In this document: one piece after another, positions 24,050 to 32,163 of the stretch
Layout of the letters: each line of letters begins with the position of its first letter
How positions within the stretch are numbered: the first letter of the stretch is position 1
NCBI RefSeq assembly: GCF_004152845.1
Contig: NZ_SEON01000001.1
Span: forward strand, 496,001-560,000
Origin: Sphingobium fuliginis
GTDB lineage: Bacteria; Pseudomonadota; Alphaproteobacteria; Sphingomonadales; Sphingomonadaceae
Direction: 5' to 3'
DNA length: 64,000 bases
The notes under the pieces: model-generated
What the model was told of the DNA's origin: nothing
What the model saw: only the letters and a program-made list of their open reading frames with translations
Database searches by the model: none
Program-made: the position numbers and the translations under genes

Positions 24050-24822
24050 AGGCCAACATGCGCGGCGAGGTCGGCAGGCGCATGCGTCCCGGCCACCGCC
24101 TCCCCGATCAGCAGCAGCGTCGGGTCGTCGTCGCTGATCGTCTGCACCAGAAAGGCGAGCGCCGACAGCTTGCCGCGGATCAGGCGTTCATTGGGCAGGG
24201 AGACGTTGACCGCCACCATCACCGGCGTTTCGGGATCGCGTCCGGCGGCGATCAGGCAGCGGCCGATCTCGCCCGCCGCCGCGCGGCCCATATAGATGCC
24301 GAGCGTGCCGCCCGGACGGGCCAGCGCTTCCCAGTCGAGCCGCAGCGGCTCGCCCGCCTTGAGATGCGCCGTCACCAGCGTCAATCCCCGCGCCACCCCG
24401 CGCAGCGTGAGCGAGGCATGCCCGCTCGCCGCCGCCGCGCTGGCCGTGGTGACGCCGGGGCAGATGCGCACGGCAACGCCCGCCTCCGCCAGATGGGCGA
24501 TCTCCTCCGCCGAGCGGCCGAAGACCGAGGGGTCGCCGCCCTTGAGGCGGACGACGCGGCGGTCCGCCCTGGCGGCCGCGAGCAGCAGGTCGTTGATGCT
24601 GCCCTGCGCCTTCGAATGGCGGCCCGAACGCTTGCCGACGCTGACCCGCTCGACGTCTGGGGGGATGAGGTCGATCACGCCTGGCCCGACCAGCGCGTCG
24701 TGGAAGACGACATCCGCCGCCGCGATCAGCCTTTCGGCCTTGCGGGTGAGCAGGTCCGGATCGCCCGGCCCCGCGCCGACCAGCCAGACCTGTCCGGGGG
24801 CGATAAGATCATTCGGCTGCAT
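24040..24822 (-). CDS. cobA: Uroporphyrinogen-III C-methyltransferase
   Basis: Methylates uroporphyrinogen III at C-2 and C-7 to precorrin-2, for siroheme. The 260-residue SUMT has VWLVGAGPGDPDLLTRKAERL, VSVGKRSG, VVRLKGGDPSVFGR, the ICPGVTTASAAAA loop and GIYMGRA. Start at 24822 chosen because it gives the standard N-terminus; it overlaps the nasA stop by 14 bp. As last gene of the nirB-nirD-nasA operon it supplies siroheme for NirB; the missing dehydrogenase/chelatase half is encoded at 42363-43127. Confidence 0.95.
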   Translation of the reverse strand: MQPNDLIAPGQVWLVGAGPGDPDLLTRKAERLIAAADVVFHDALVGPGVIDLIPPDVERVSVGKRSGRHSKAQGSINDLLLAAARADRRVVRLKGGDPSVFGRSAEEIAHLAEAGVAVRICPGVTTASAAAASGHASLTLRGVARGLTLVTAHLKAGEPLRLDWEALARPGGTLGIYMGRAAAGEIGRCLIAAGRDPETPVMVAVNVSLPNERLIRGKLSALAFLVQTISDDDPTLLLIGEAVAGTHAPADLAAHVGLHA

Positions 24823-27430
24823 GAAGCGTCTCCTGCATGTTTTGGGCAAGGATATTGGCGAGCGCGGGCCGGCACGATCCGCAATTGGTGCCCGCGCCCA
24901 GCGCCCTGCCGATGGCGGGCACATCGACCAGTTGCCGGTCGCGGATCGCGGCGACGATCTGGTTGAGGCCGATGTCGAAGCAGACGCAGACGGTCGCGCC
25001 CTTGTCTCCAGCGGCGCCCGGTTCCCGCGCCGCGAGGACGGAGCCGCCCACCCCCTCTGCCTGCAACTGGCCGATCAGCCAGTCGCGCGAGGGCAGCAGG
25101 CCGCTGCGCGTCACGAACAGCACGCCGTTCAGCCTGCCTTCGCCGATGGTCGCGATGCGGCGGGTGCCGCGCGATGCGTCCATCGCCTCGACGCGGTCGC
25201 CCTTCGGAAGAAAGGCGTCGAGGCGGGCGGGGTCGCCATTGCCGGCGATTTCGTAGAGCGCGCCGCCCGGCACGGCGATGCGGGTGGACCAGAGGCAGGG
25301 CAGCTTCACCGGCTGCCCGATCCCTTCCCGATCGCGCAGGATGAGGAAACCGCTCCACTCGGTCGCGACCTTCCCGATGCTGGCCGGGGTGGATTTGAAG
25401 CCGGGCTGGCCCGAATGGGGATCGACCAGCGGACGCGGGAGCAGGCCGGTGCGCCCGCCGCTGGACGTCTGGTCCGTCCAGTGGATCGGGGTGAAGATTT
25501 CGCCGCGCCGCTGGCCTTCGTTCAGGCTGACGCGGAAGATGCTGTTGCCCTGCGCCGTCTCGACGCGAGCAAGGTCGCGGTCGGCAATCCCCAGCGCCGC
25601 CGCGTCCCGCGGGTGGATTTCCACCAGCGGCTCTTCGCGATGGCGGGCGAGTTTCGGGGACAGGCCGGTGCGGCTCATCGTGTGCCACTGGTCGCGATAA
25701 CGGCCGGTGTTGAGCGTCATCGGCCACTGTTTCAGCGGCTCCTGCATGTCCATCTGCTTCGTCAGGACCAGCCGCGCCCGGCCGTCCGGCGTCGGGAAGC
25801 GGCCGTCGGCAAAGGGCGTGCCGCCCCAGCGGAACGGCTCCATGGCGTCATAGGCATCATTGCCGATGGCGGCCCAGGCGCGCAGGTTCAGCACCCGCTG
25901 CCCGTCATTGCCATAAGCGGTGAGCCGCGCATGTTCGCGCCAGATGTCGGCGGGCCGATCATAAGCGAAGGCATTGCGCCACCCCATGCGGCGGGCGACC
26001 TCCTTGACGATCCACCAGTCCGGCTTCGCCTCTCCGGGCAGCGGCAGGAAGGGGCGCTGGCGGCTGATCGTGCGGTCCGAATTGGTGACGGTGCCGTCCT
26101 TTTCCCCCCAGCCGGCGGCGGGCAGGCGGACATGGGCATGCGCGCCCGTATCGGTGTCGGCCATGATGTCCGACATGACGACGAAGGGACAGGCGGCCAG
26201 CGCGTCCCTGACCCGGTTCGCGTCGGGCATGGAGACGGCCGGGTTGGTCGCCATGACCCAGAGCGCCTTGATCCGGCCCTCATCGACGGCGCGGAACAGG
26301 TCGACGGCCTTCAGGCCCGCTTTGGTGGCCATTTTCGGCGCGGCCCAGAAGCGGCCCACCCGCGCCACATTGTCCGGCGCGAAGTCCATATGCGCGGCGA
26401 GCGTCGAGGCGAGGCCGCCGACTTCCCGCCCGCCCATGGCGTTGGGCTGGCCGGTGATCGAGAAGGGCGCCGCGCCCGGCTTGCCGATGCGGCCGGTGGC
26501 GAGGTGGACGTTGATGATCGCGTTCACCTGATCGGTGCCGCGGATCGACTGGTTGATGCCCTGGCTGAACAGCGTCACCGTGCGCGGCGTGGCGGCGAAC
26601 AGCGTGTAGAACTGCTCCAGCAGCGCGGGCGCGACGTCGCAGGTCTTCGCGGTCGTCCAGAGATCGTGCCCGGTGCGGATATGTTCCCAGAAACCCTCGG
26701 GCGCGCTGACATGATCGGCGAGGAAGGCCGGATCGGTGAGCCCCTGCTGCGCTATCCAGGCCAGCAGGCCGTTCATCAGGGCAACGTCGGTGCCGGGCTT
26801 CACCGGCAGATGCAGATCGGCCCCTTCGCAGGTTTCGGTGCGGCGCGGGTCGATGACGACCAGTTTCGTGCCGCGCGCGGCGCGGGCCGCCTGGATGCGC
26901 TGATAGACGATGGGGTGGCACCAGGCGGTGTTGGAACCCACCAGCACGATCAGGTCCGCCTCCTCCAGATCGTCATAGCTGGCGGGCACGACATCCTCGC
27001 CAAAGGCGCGATTGTGCCCGGCGACCGCGCTCGACATGCAGAGGCGGCTGTTGGTGTCGATGTTGGAGGAGCCGATGAAGCCCTTCATCAGCTTGTTGGC
27101 GACATAATAGTCCTCCGTCATGAGCTGACCGGAGACGTAGAAGGCCACGCTGTCCGGGCCATGACGATCGATGGTTTCGCGAAAGCGCCGGGCGACAAGG
27201 TCCAGCGCCTTGTCCCAGCCTGCCCGCCTGTTGCCGATCATCGGGTGCAGCAGGCGGCCGGTCAGCCCTGTCGTCTCGCCCAGATGCGTGCCCTTGGAGC
27301 AGAGGCGGCCGGCATTGGCGGGGTGAGTCTCGTCGCCCCTGATCGTGACCGAGCGGGGGCCGGTCGGCGTCGCGGAGATGCCGCAGCCGACGCCGCAATA
27401 GGCGCAGGTGGTGCGGATGGCGCGCTCCAT
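24809..27430 (-). CDS. nasA: Assimilatory nitrate reductase, catalytic subunit
   Basis: Reduces nitrate to nitrite in the cytoplasm. The 873-residue protein starts with a [4Fe-4S] site C9-x2-C12-x3-C16-x27-C44 (TTCAYCGVGC, RLCSKG). Molybdopterin-oxidoreductase domains follow (YVSGQLMTEDYYVANKLMKG, SRLCMSSAVAGHNRAFG, TLFSQGINQSIRGTDQVNAI, MATNPAVSMPDA) and then a molybdopterin-dinucleotide-binding domain (MTLNTGRYRDQWHTMSRTG). The last ~60 residues form a BFD-like [2Fe-2S] domain (VCVCFD, TNCGSCRPALANIL), as in other NasA/NasC proteins. No Tat signal, so cytosolic. Upstream gap to nirD is 80 bp. Confidence 0.96.
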   Translation of the reverse strand: MERAIRTTCAYCGVGCGISATPTGPRSVTIRGDETHPANAGRLCSKGTHLGETTGLTGRLLHPMIGNRRAGWDKALDLVARRFRETIDRHGPDSVAFYVSGQLMTEDYYVANKLMKGFIGSSNIDTNSRLCMSSAVAGHNRAFGEDVVPASYDDLEEADLIVLVGSNTAWCHPIVYQRIQAARAARGTKLVVIDPRRTETCEGADLHLPVKPGTDVALMNGLLAWIAQQGLTDPAFLADHVSAPEGFWEHIRTGHDLWTTAKTCDVAPALLEQFYTLFAATPRTVTLFSQGINQSIRGTDQVNAIINVHLATGRIGKPGAAPFSITGQPNAMGGREVGGLASTLAAHMDFAPDNVARVGRFWAAPKMATKAGLKAVDLFRAVDEGRIKALWVMATNPAVSMPDANRVRDALAACPFVVMSDIMADTDTGAHAHVRLPAAGWGEKDGTVTNSDRTISRQRPFLPLPGEAKPDWWIVKEVARRMGWRNAFAYDRPADIWREHARLTAYGNDGQRVLNLRAWAAIGNDAYDAMEPFRWGGTPFADGRFPTPDGRARLVLTKQMDMQEPLKQWPMTLNTGRYRDQWHTMSRTGLSPKLARHREEPLVEIHPRDAAALGIADRDLARVETAQGNSIFRVSLNEGQRRGEIFTPIHWTDQTSSGGRTGLLPRPLVDPHSGQPGFKSTPASIGKVATEWSGFLILRDREGIGQPVKLPCLWSTRIAVPGGALYEIAGNGDPARLDAFLPKGDRVEAMDASRGTRRIATIGEGRLNGVLFVTRSGLLPSRDWLIGQLQAEGVGGSVLAAREPGAAGDKGATVCVCFDIGLNQIVAAIRDRQLVDVPAIGRALGAGTNCGSCRPALANILAQNMQETLHAAE

Positions 27431-27510
27431 TCACCCCTCCCCTTCGGGTTCGCCTGTGGAGGCTGCCCCGGCCCCTCCCCTGAAGGGAAGGGAATTTTTG
27501 CTGTTCCGAT

Positions 27511-27846
27511 TCACGCCGCCGCCCTCGCCTGCTCCGGCGGTGCGATCAGGATGCGGTCTCCTTCCATCCGCACCGCTATGGTCGGGGTGCAGCCCTTATC
27601 CCCGCCCTGCGCCTCGCCCGTTCTGAGCGCGATGGTCCAGTTGTGCAGCGGGCAGGCGACGCTGTGGCCATGGACGATGCCCTGACTGAGCGGGCCTTTT
27701 TTGTGCGGGCATTCATTGACCAGCGCGAAGACATGGTCGTCGCCGGTGCGGAACACCGCGATTTCCTTCTCCCCTGCGATCTGCAGGGTACGGGCGCCGC
27801 GCTGGGGAATGTCGGCCAGCGTTCCGATGTCGATCCAGTCGGTCAT
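27511..27846 (-). CDS. nirD: Nitrite reductase (NADH) small subunit
   Basis: A 111-residue Rieske-type protein with CPHKKGPLSQG and CPLHNW, the two Cys-His pairs of the NirD fold. Partner of NirB in NADH-dependent reduction of nitrite to ammonium. Two starts are possible: GTG at 27855 overlapping the nirB stop (GTGA), or ATG at 27846, which has GGAG at the ideal 8-nt distance. The latter is chosen. The last residues (PPEQARAAA) are ordinary. Confidence 0.95.
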   Translation of the reverse strand: MTDWIDIGTLADIPQRGARTLQIAGEKEIAVFRTGDDHVFALVNECPHKKGPLSQGIVHGHSVACPLHNWTIALRTGEAQGGDKGCTPTIAVRMEGDRILIAPPEQARAAA

Positions 27847-27851
27847 GTCGT

Positions 27852-30383
27852 TCACTCCGCAGCGATGGCGCCAAAGGGCATTGGGGGTTCGAGGGGCTGG
27901 TGCAGTTCGCTGTCCGCACCGGCTGCGCGCTGCGCCCAGGGATCATCCTGAGAGAAGCTCTGCGAATAGAGGAAGCGGCTGCGGAGCGCCTCGCGGCCTG
28001 CTTCGTCCTCGACGATCCGGCTCTTCACATAGTCGACGCCGACCCGCTCTATCCACGGCGCGGTGCGCTCCAGATAGCGGGCTTCCTCGCGGTAGAGCTG
28101 GATGAAGGCGGCGCAATGATCGAGCGCCTCCTGCTCGGTCGCGACCTTGCAGAGCAGGTCGGTGGCGCGGACATGGATGCCGCCATTGCCGCCGACATGC
28201 AGTTCATAGCCCGAGTCGACGCAGACCACGCCGAAATCCTTGATCGTTGCTTCGGCGCAGTTGCGGGGGCAGCCCGACGCCGCGATCTTGAACTTGTGGG
28301 GCATCCACGATCCCCAGGTCATCCGCTCGATCCTGACCCCCAAGCCCGTGGAATCCTGCGTGCCGAAGCGGCACCATTCGGACCCGACGCAGGTCTTCAC
28401 CGTGCGCAGCGACTTGCCATAGGCATGGCCCGACACCATGCCGGCGGCGTTGAGATCGGCCCAGACGGCGGGCAGGTCTTCCTTCCTGATGCCGAAGATG
28501 TCGAGCCGCTGGCCGCCCGTCACCTTCACCATCGGGGCGTTGTACTTCTCGACCACGTCGGCGATGGCGCGCAGTTCCCTGGGGCTGGTGAGGCCGCCCC
28601 ACATGCGCGGCACGACCGAATAGGTGCCGTCCTTCTGGATGTTGGCGTGCATCCGTTCGTTGACGAAGCGGCTCTGCTGGTCGTCCCGATATTCGCCGGG
28701 CAGCGCGCAGAGCAGATAATAGTTCAGCGCGGGGCGGCAGGAGGAGCAGCCGTCCGGCGTCGACCAGTGCAGCAGTTGCATGACTTCCGGGATGGAGCGC
28801 ATATTCTGCGCCACGATTTCCCGCCGGACATCGTCATGGGTGAAGCTGGTGCATTTGCACAGGGTCTTCGGGCCGGACTGGACCTCATCGCCCAGCACGA
28901 CGCTCAGCAGATTTTCGACAAGGCCCGTGCAGGAGCCGCAGCTTGCCGACGCCTTGCAGGTGGCGCGCACCGCGTCGAGGCTGCACGCGCCCTTTTCGAT
29001 GCAGGCGACCACCTGGCCCTTGGCTACGCCGTTGCAGCCGCAGATCTCGGCATCGTCCGAGAGCGCCGCAACGGCCGCCTTAGGGTCCAGCGCGCCCCCT
29101 CCCGAGGCGCCAAGGGCGGCATAAGCCTGACCGAAGATCAGCAGGTCGCGAATGCCGCTGACATCCTCCTCGCGCTTCAGCAGGTCGAAATACCAGCCGC
29201 CATCGACCGTGTCGCCATAGAGCACCGCGCCGACGATCCTGTCGTTCCTGACGACGACGCGCTTGTAGATCCCGCGCGAGGCGTCGCGCAGGACGATGTC
29301 CTCGCACCCCTCTCCGCCCGAAAAGTCGCCGGCGGAGAAGACGTCCAGGCCCGCTACCTTGAGCTTGGTGGAGGTGACGGAACCCTTGTAGCCGCTATGC
29401 CGGTCGGTCAGGCCGTCAGCGAGGCTGCGGCACATCTCCCACAGCGGCGCGACGAGGCCGTAGACATTGCCGTCATGCTCGACGCATTCGCCGACAGCGA
29501 GAATATCGGGGTCGCTGGTGACCATATGGTCGTCGACCCTGATGCCGCGATCGACCTCCAGCCCGGCTTCGCGGGCAAGAGCGGTCGAGGGACGGATGCC
29601 CACAGCCATCACCACCAGACTGGCGGGGATTTCGCGGCCGTCCTTCAGCCGGACGCCCTCGACCTTGCCGTCGCCATAGATAGATTCGGTGTTGGCGCCG
29701 GTCAGGATGGTCTGGCCCCGGCCCTCCAGAGCCGACTTCAGCAGCCAGCCCGCCGCTTCGTCGAGCTGCCGCTCCATCAGCGTGTCCATGAGGTGGATGA
29801 CGGTCACCTTCATGCCGCGCAGGGTCAGGCCATGTGCGGCTTCGAGGCCGAGCAGGCCGCCGCCGATCACCACCGCGTCGCCGCCCTTTCCGGCGGCCTC
29901 CAGCATGGCGTCGACATCCTTCATGTCGCGGAAGCTGATGACGCCGGGCAGGTCCTTCCCCGGAACCGGGATGATGAAGGGGTCCGACCCGGTGGCGATG
30001 AGCAGCTTGTCATAGCCGACGGTGCGACCCGATTGGCTCGTGACGGTCTTTCCGGCGCGGTCTATCGCCGTCACCGGATCGCCCGCGATCAGTTCGATAT
30101 TGTTGTCGCTGTACCAGTCGCGGCTGTTGATGATGATGTCGTCGAAGCTCTTTTCCCCGGCCAGAACCGGCGAGAGCATGATGCGGTTGTAATTTACATG
30201 GGGTTCCGCGCCGAAGATGGTGACGCGGTAACGGTCCCTGTCCCGCGCCAGCAGTTCCTCGACCGCGCGGCAGCCGGCCATGCCGTTGCCCACCACCACC
30301 ATATGTTCGCGAACATCGTCCGAAGGCATGAAGAGCGCCTCTTCACTGGCCGTTTCCGGTCCGGCGTTGTTCTGAAAATCCAT
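27852..30383 (-). CDS. nirB: Nitrite reductase (NADH) large subunit
   Basis: An 843-residue siroheme enzyme. It has FAD- and NAD-binding domains (VVVGNGMAGCRAVEELL, VVIGGGLLGLEAAHGL, ILAVGECVEH). One BFD [2Fe-2S] domain is clear (EICGCNGVAKGQVVACI with ATCKASASCGSCTGLV) and a second CXC-type segment follows (LCKCTSF, CSSCRPALNYYL). The nitrite/sulfite reductase half-domains end in CVGSEWCRFG and ASGCPRNCAEA, the four cysteines of the [4Fe-4S]-siroheme centre. ATG at 30383 has GGAG about 9 nt upstream on the minus strand. A 5' leader with ANTAR-type hairpins and a terminator precedes it. Confidence 0.96.
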   Translation of the reverse strand: MDFQNNAGPETASEEALFMPSDDVREHMVVVGNGMAGCRAVEELLARDRDRYRVTIFGAEPHVNYNRIMLSPVLAGEKSFDDIIINSRDWYSDNNIELIAGDPVTAIDRAGKTVTSQSGRTVGYDKLLIATGSDPFIIPVPGKDLPGVISFRDMKDVDAMLEAAGKGGDAVVIGGGLLGLEAAHGLTLRGMKVTVIHLMDTLMERQLDEAAGWLLKSALEGRGQTILTGANTESIYGDGKVEGVRLKDGREIPASLVVMAVGIRPSTALAREAGLEVDRGIRVDDHMVTSDPDILAVGECVEHDGNVYGLVAPLWEMCRSLADGLTDRHSGYKGSVTSTKLKVAGLDVFSAGDFSGGEGCEDIVLRDASRGIYKRVVVRNDRIVGAVLYGDTVDGGWYFDLLKREEDVSGIRDLLIFGQAYAALGASGGGALDPKAAVAALSDDAEICGCNGVAKGQVVACIEKGACSLDAVRATCKASASCGSCTGLVENLLSVVLGDEVQSGPKTLCKCTSFTHDDVRREIVAQNMRSIPEVMQLLHWSTPDGCSSCRPALNYYLLCALPGEYRDDQQSRFVNERMHANIQKDGTYSVVPRMWGGLTSPRELRAIADVVEKYNAPMVKVTGGQRLDIFGIRKEDLPAVWADLNAAGMVSGHAYGKSLRTVKTCVGSEWCRFGTQDSTGLGVRIERMTWGSWMPHKFKIAASGCPRNCAEATIKDFGVVCVDSGYELHVGGNGGIHVRATDLLCKVATEQEALDHCAAFIQLYREEARYLERTAPWIERVGVDYVKSRIVEDEAGREALRSRFLYSQSFSQDDPWAQRAAGADSELHQPLEPPMPFGAIAAE

Positions 30384-30401
30384 CCTTCGACTCCAGAAAA
30401 G

Positions 30402-30456
30402 AAAAAGGCCGCCATCCGGACCCCCGGTCCTGAAACCGGAAGTCTGGATGGCGGCC
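30402..30456 (-). terminator. Leader (attenuator) terminator upstream of nirB
   Basis: Perfect 11-bp stem between GGCCGCCATCC (mRNA 5' arm, plus complement 30446-30456) and GGATGGCGGCC (plus complement 30407-30417), enclosing a second CCGG-type hairpin. On the minus strand it is followed by TTTTTCTTTTC. It lies only 19 bp before the nirB start codon and after the promoter, so it must be overcome for nirB to be transcribed. It is an attenuator, not the end of a gene. Confidence 0.9.
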
Positions 30457-30474
30457 TTGCCATCATAAGCGCCT

Positions 30475-30529
30475 TGATCGTCCGTCTGTGGACCACCGCG
30501 GCTATGGAAGAAGGACAACCCTGTCCCTT
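30475..30529 (-). ncRNA. ANTAR-protein target hairpins in the nirB leader
   Basis: Two stem-loops precede the attenuator. P1 is GGGAC-AGGGUU-GUCCU (plus 30512-30528) and P2 is GUCC-ACAGAC-GGAC (plus 30480-30493, with a lower stem of three pairs after one mismatch). Both have six-base loops with A at position 1 and G at position 4, the defining feature of ANTAR-bound leader RNAs. The NasT antiterminator encoded at 33366-33944 is the natural partner. Confidence 0.8.
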
Positions 30530-30536
30530 GCATTGC

Positions 30537-30564
30537 AGCATATGCTCTTGACGATTCGGGTCAA
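30537..30564 (-). promoter_or_regulatory. Candidate sigma-70 promoter of nirB
   Basis: TTGACC (plus complement 30559-30564), a 16-bp spacer and TATGCT (30537-30542) on the minus strand. The predicted transcript would begin about 7 nt later and run straight into the P1 hairpin. CTTGAC and GTCAAG also form a small inverted repeat around the -35 region. Confidence 0.5.
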
Positions 30565-30625
30565 GCGATTCCTCGCAGCACGATGTATTTTTGTTGCGGC
30601 GCCCCTGCACTTTGCCGCAGGCGCG

Positions 30626-30657
30626 AAAAGGGCGGCGGCCTGTCGTGGGCCGCCGCC
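30626..30657 (-). terminator. Terminator of the nitrate transporter gene
   Basis: GGCGGCGGCC (30631-30640) and GGCCGCCGCC (30648-30657) form a 10-bp perfect stem with a 7-nt loop. On the minus strand CTTTTC follows the hairpin. It lies 24 bp past the transporter stop codon, separating this unit from the nirB promoter. Confidence 0.8.
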
Positions 30658-30680
30658 TCCCTCTCCTTGCCGTAAGCCGA

Positions 30681-31937
30681 TCAGATGCGCGCCGCGCCGG
30701 TCCAGGTCGCGCGCCAGCGGGCGCGGACCAGCGTGATGCCGAGGAAGGCGGCCAGCGCAAGGCCCGCGAAGATCAGGAAGCCGGGCGCGAAGCTGCCGGT
30801 GAACTGCCTGGCGATGCCCAGCGACGAGGCGAGATAGAAGCCGCCAATGCCGCCCGCCATGCCGACCAGCCCGGTCATGACGCCGATTTCCGCCTGAAAG
30901 CGCTGCGGCACGAGCTGGAAGACCGCGCCGTTGCCGACGCCCAGCGCCAGCATCGCGGCGACGAAGAAGCCCAGGGCGGAGAGCAGCGTCGGCGCATAGG
31001 CGACGCCCGCCAGAGCCAGCGCGGCAGCGATATAGACCATCATCAGCGCCTTGACGCCGCCGATCCGGTCGGCCAGCGCGCCGCCCATCGGGCGCACCAG
31101 CGACCCGGCGAAGACGCAGCCGGCGGTGCAATAGCCCGCGACCACCGGGGTAAGGCCAAATTGATCGGTGAAGTAGATCGGCAGCGAGGCGGCCAGTCCC
31201 ACGAAACCGCCGAAGGTCACCGAGTAGAAGCCCATCAGCCACCAGGCGTCGGCGCTTTTCAGCGGATGGAAATAATCGACCAGCCGCTTGGGCGCGGGCG
31301 CATCGGGCGCGTTGCGGGCCATGACCATATAGAGGATGAAGACGATGGTCAGCGGAATGCAGGCAAGGCCCAGCACCGCGTTCCAGCCGAACAGCCTGGC
31401 CAGCATCGGCGCGAACAGCGACGCCAGCACCGTGCCGGAATTGCCCATGCCGGCAAGGCCCATCGCCTTGCCCTGATGTTCGGCGGGATACCAGCGGCTG
31501 GCGAGCGGCAGCGCGATCGCGAAGCTGGCCCCGGCAAAGCCCAGGATCACGCCCAGCGCCAGCGTGCCGCCGAAGCTGTCGACGCCGAGAAGCCATGCCG
31601 TGAAGAGGCCGAGGATGACGATCGCCTGACTGATCGCCCCCGCCTGCTTGCAGCCGATCCGATCGACCAGCAGGCCGTTGACGACCCGCAGCACGGCGCC
31701 CGCCAAAGTCGGGACGGCGACCATCAGCCCCTTTTCGGCCGGCGTCAGGCCCAGGCTTTTGGAGATGGAGGGCGCCAGCGGCCCCAGCAGCACCCACACC
31801 ATGAAGGCAAGGTCGAAATAGAGGAAAGCGGCGATGAGCGTGGGCGTGTGCCCGGCCTTCCAGAAACTGGTCTGGCCGGCTTCTCCTTCAACCCCCGGAG
31901 CCTGGTCCTCCGGACGCTCCCAATATGCAGTTGCCAT
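30681..31937 (-). CDS. Nitrate/nitrite transporter, MFS NNP family
   Basis: A 418-residue, 12-helix permease with nitrate-porter landmarks: LAFMVWVLLGPLAPSISKSL in the first helix, RVVNGLLVDRIG, a GFAGASFAIALPLASRWYPAEHQGKAMG stretch containing the nitrate signature G-x-A-G-x3-A...Y, and GMGNSGTVLASLFAPMLAR. It takes up nitrate for the NasA/NirBD pathway. Start at 31937 (MATAYWERP) with GAGGGACG upstream. It has its own leader with promoter, hairpins and attenuator. Confidence 0.93.
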   Translation of the reverse strand: MATAYWERPEDQAPGVEGEAGQTSFWKAGHTPTLIAAFLYFDLAFMVWVLLGPLAPSISKSLGLTPAEKGLMVAVPTLAGAVLRVVNGLLVDRIGCKQAGAISQAIVILGLFTAWLLGVDSFGGTLALGVILGFAGASFAIALPLASRWYPAEHQGKAMGLAGMGNSGTVLASLFAPMLARLFGWNAVLGLACIPLTIVFILYMVMARNAPDAPAPKRLVDYFHPLKSADAWWLMGFYSVTFGGFVGLAASLPIYFTDQFGLTPVVAGYCTAGCVFAGSLVRPMGGALADRIGGVKALMMVYIAAALALAGVAYAPTLLSALGFFVAAMLALGVGNGAVFQLVPQRFQAEIGVMTGLVGMAGGIGGFYLASSLGIARQFTGSFAPGFLIFAGLALAAFLGITLVRARWRATWTGAARI

Positions 31938-31970
31938 GATGACGTCCCTCGAATCTTGTGAAATGGGCAC

Positions 31971-32021
31971 GAAAAAAGCCGCTTCCGGACCTCGCTCCTG
32001 CGAAATCCGGCCAGCGGCTTT
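31971..32021 (-). terminator. Leader (attenuator) terminator upstream of the nitrate transporter
   Basis: AAGCCGCT (mRNA 5' arm, plus complement 32013-32020) pairs with AGCGGCTT (31976-31983), with an inner CCGGA/TCCGG stem, and is followed on the minus strand by a run of six T (A-run 31972-31977). It lies 34 bp before the transporter start codon, in the same position as the nirB attenuator. Confidence 0.9.
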
Positions 32022-32047
32022 GCTGTATGATCGGAGGGAGAACGCGA

Positions 32048-32094
32048 TCCCGACCTTGGGAAGGGCTCATCCCGGAAAACGCGCCTCGTCGCGC
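32048..32094 (-). ncRNA. ANTAR-type hairpins in the nitrate transporter leader
   Basis: The downstream hairpin is UCCC-AAGGUC-GGGA (plus 32048-32061), a six-base loop with A1 and G4 as expected for ANTAR binding. The upstream one is GCGCG-ACGAGG-CGCGU (plus 32079-32094), also a hexaloop with A1 but with A, not G, at position 4. So P2 fits the rule and P1 only partly; another fold for P1 is possible. Confidence 0.6.
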
Positions 32095-32103
32095 GACTCT
32101 CAT

Positions 32104-32132
32104 CTTATCTCGCGATTCGATCCATGTTGCAA
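32104..32132 (-). promoter_or_regulatory. Candidate promoter of the nitrate transporter
   Basis: TTGCAA (plus 32127-32132), exactly 17 bp spacer, and GATAAG (plus complement 32104-32109) on the minus strand. Transcription would start near 32097, directly before the first leader hairpin, mirroring the nirB arrangement. Confidence 0.5.
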
Positions 32133-32163
32133 GGCACAAATTGGCGAGCGCGAGGGTGGGTTT

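Noticed and set aside
24296-27685. 1129-codon plus-strand open frame opposite nasA
   Set aside because: It is entirely antisense to nasA, whose cluster cysteines and molybdopterin domains are intact. Long antisense frames are expected with GC-rich third positions; the translation is Arg/Ala/Gly-rich and resembles no family.
27900-30551. 883-codon plus-strand frame opposite nirB
   Set aside because: Antisense shadow of nirB; no ribosome site and low-complexity composition.
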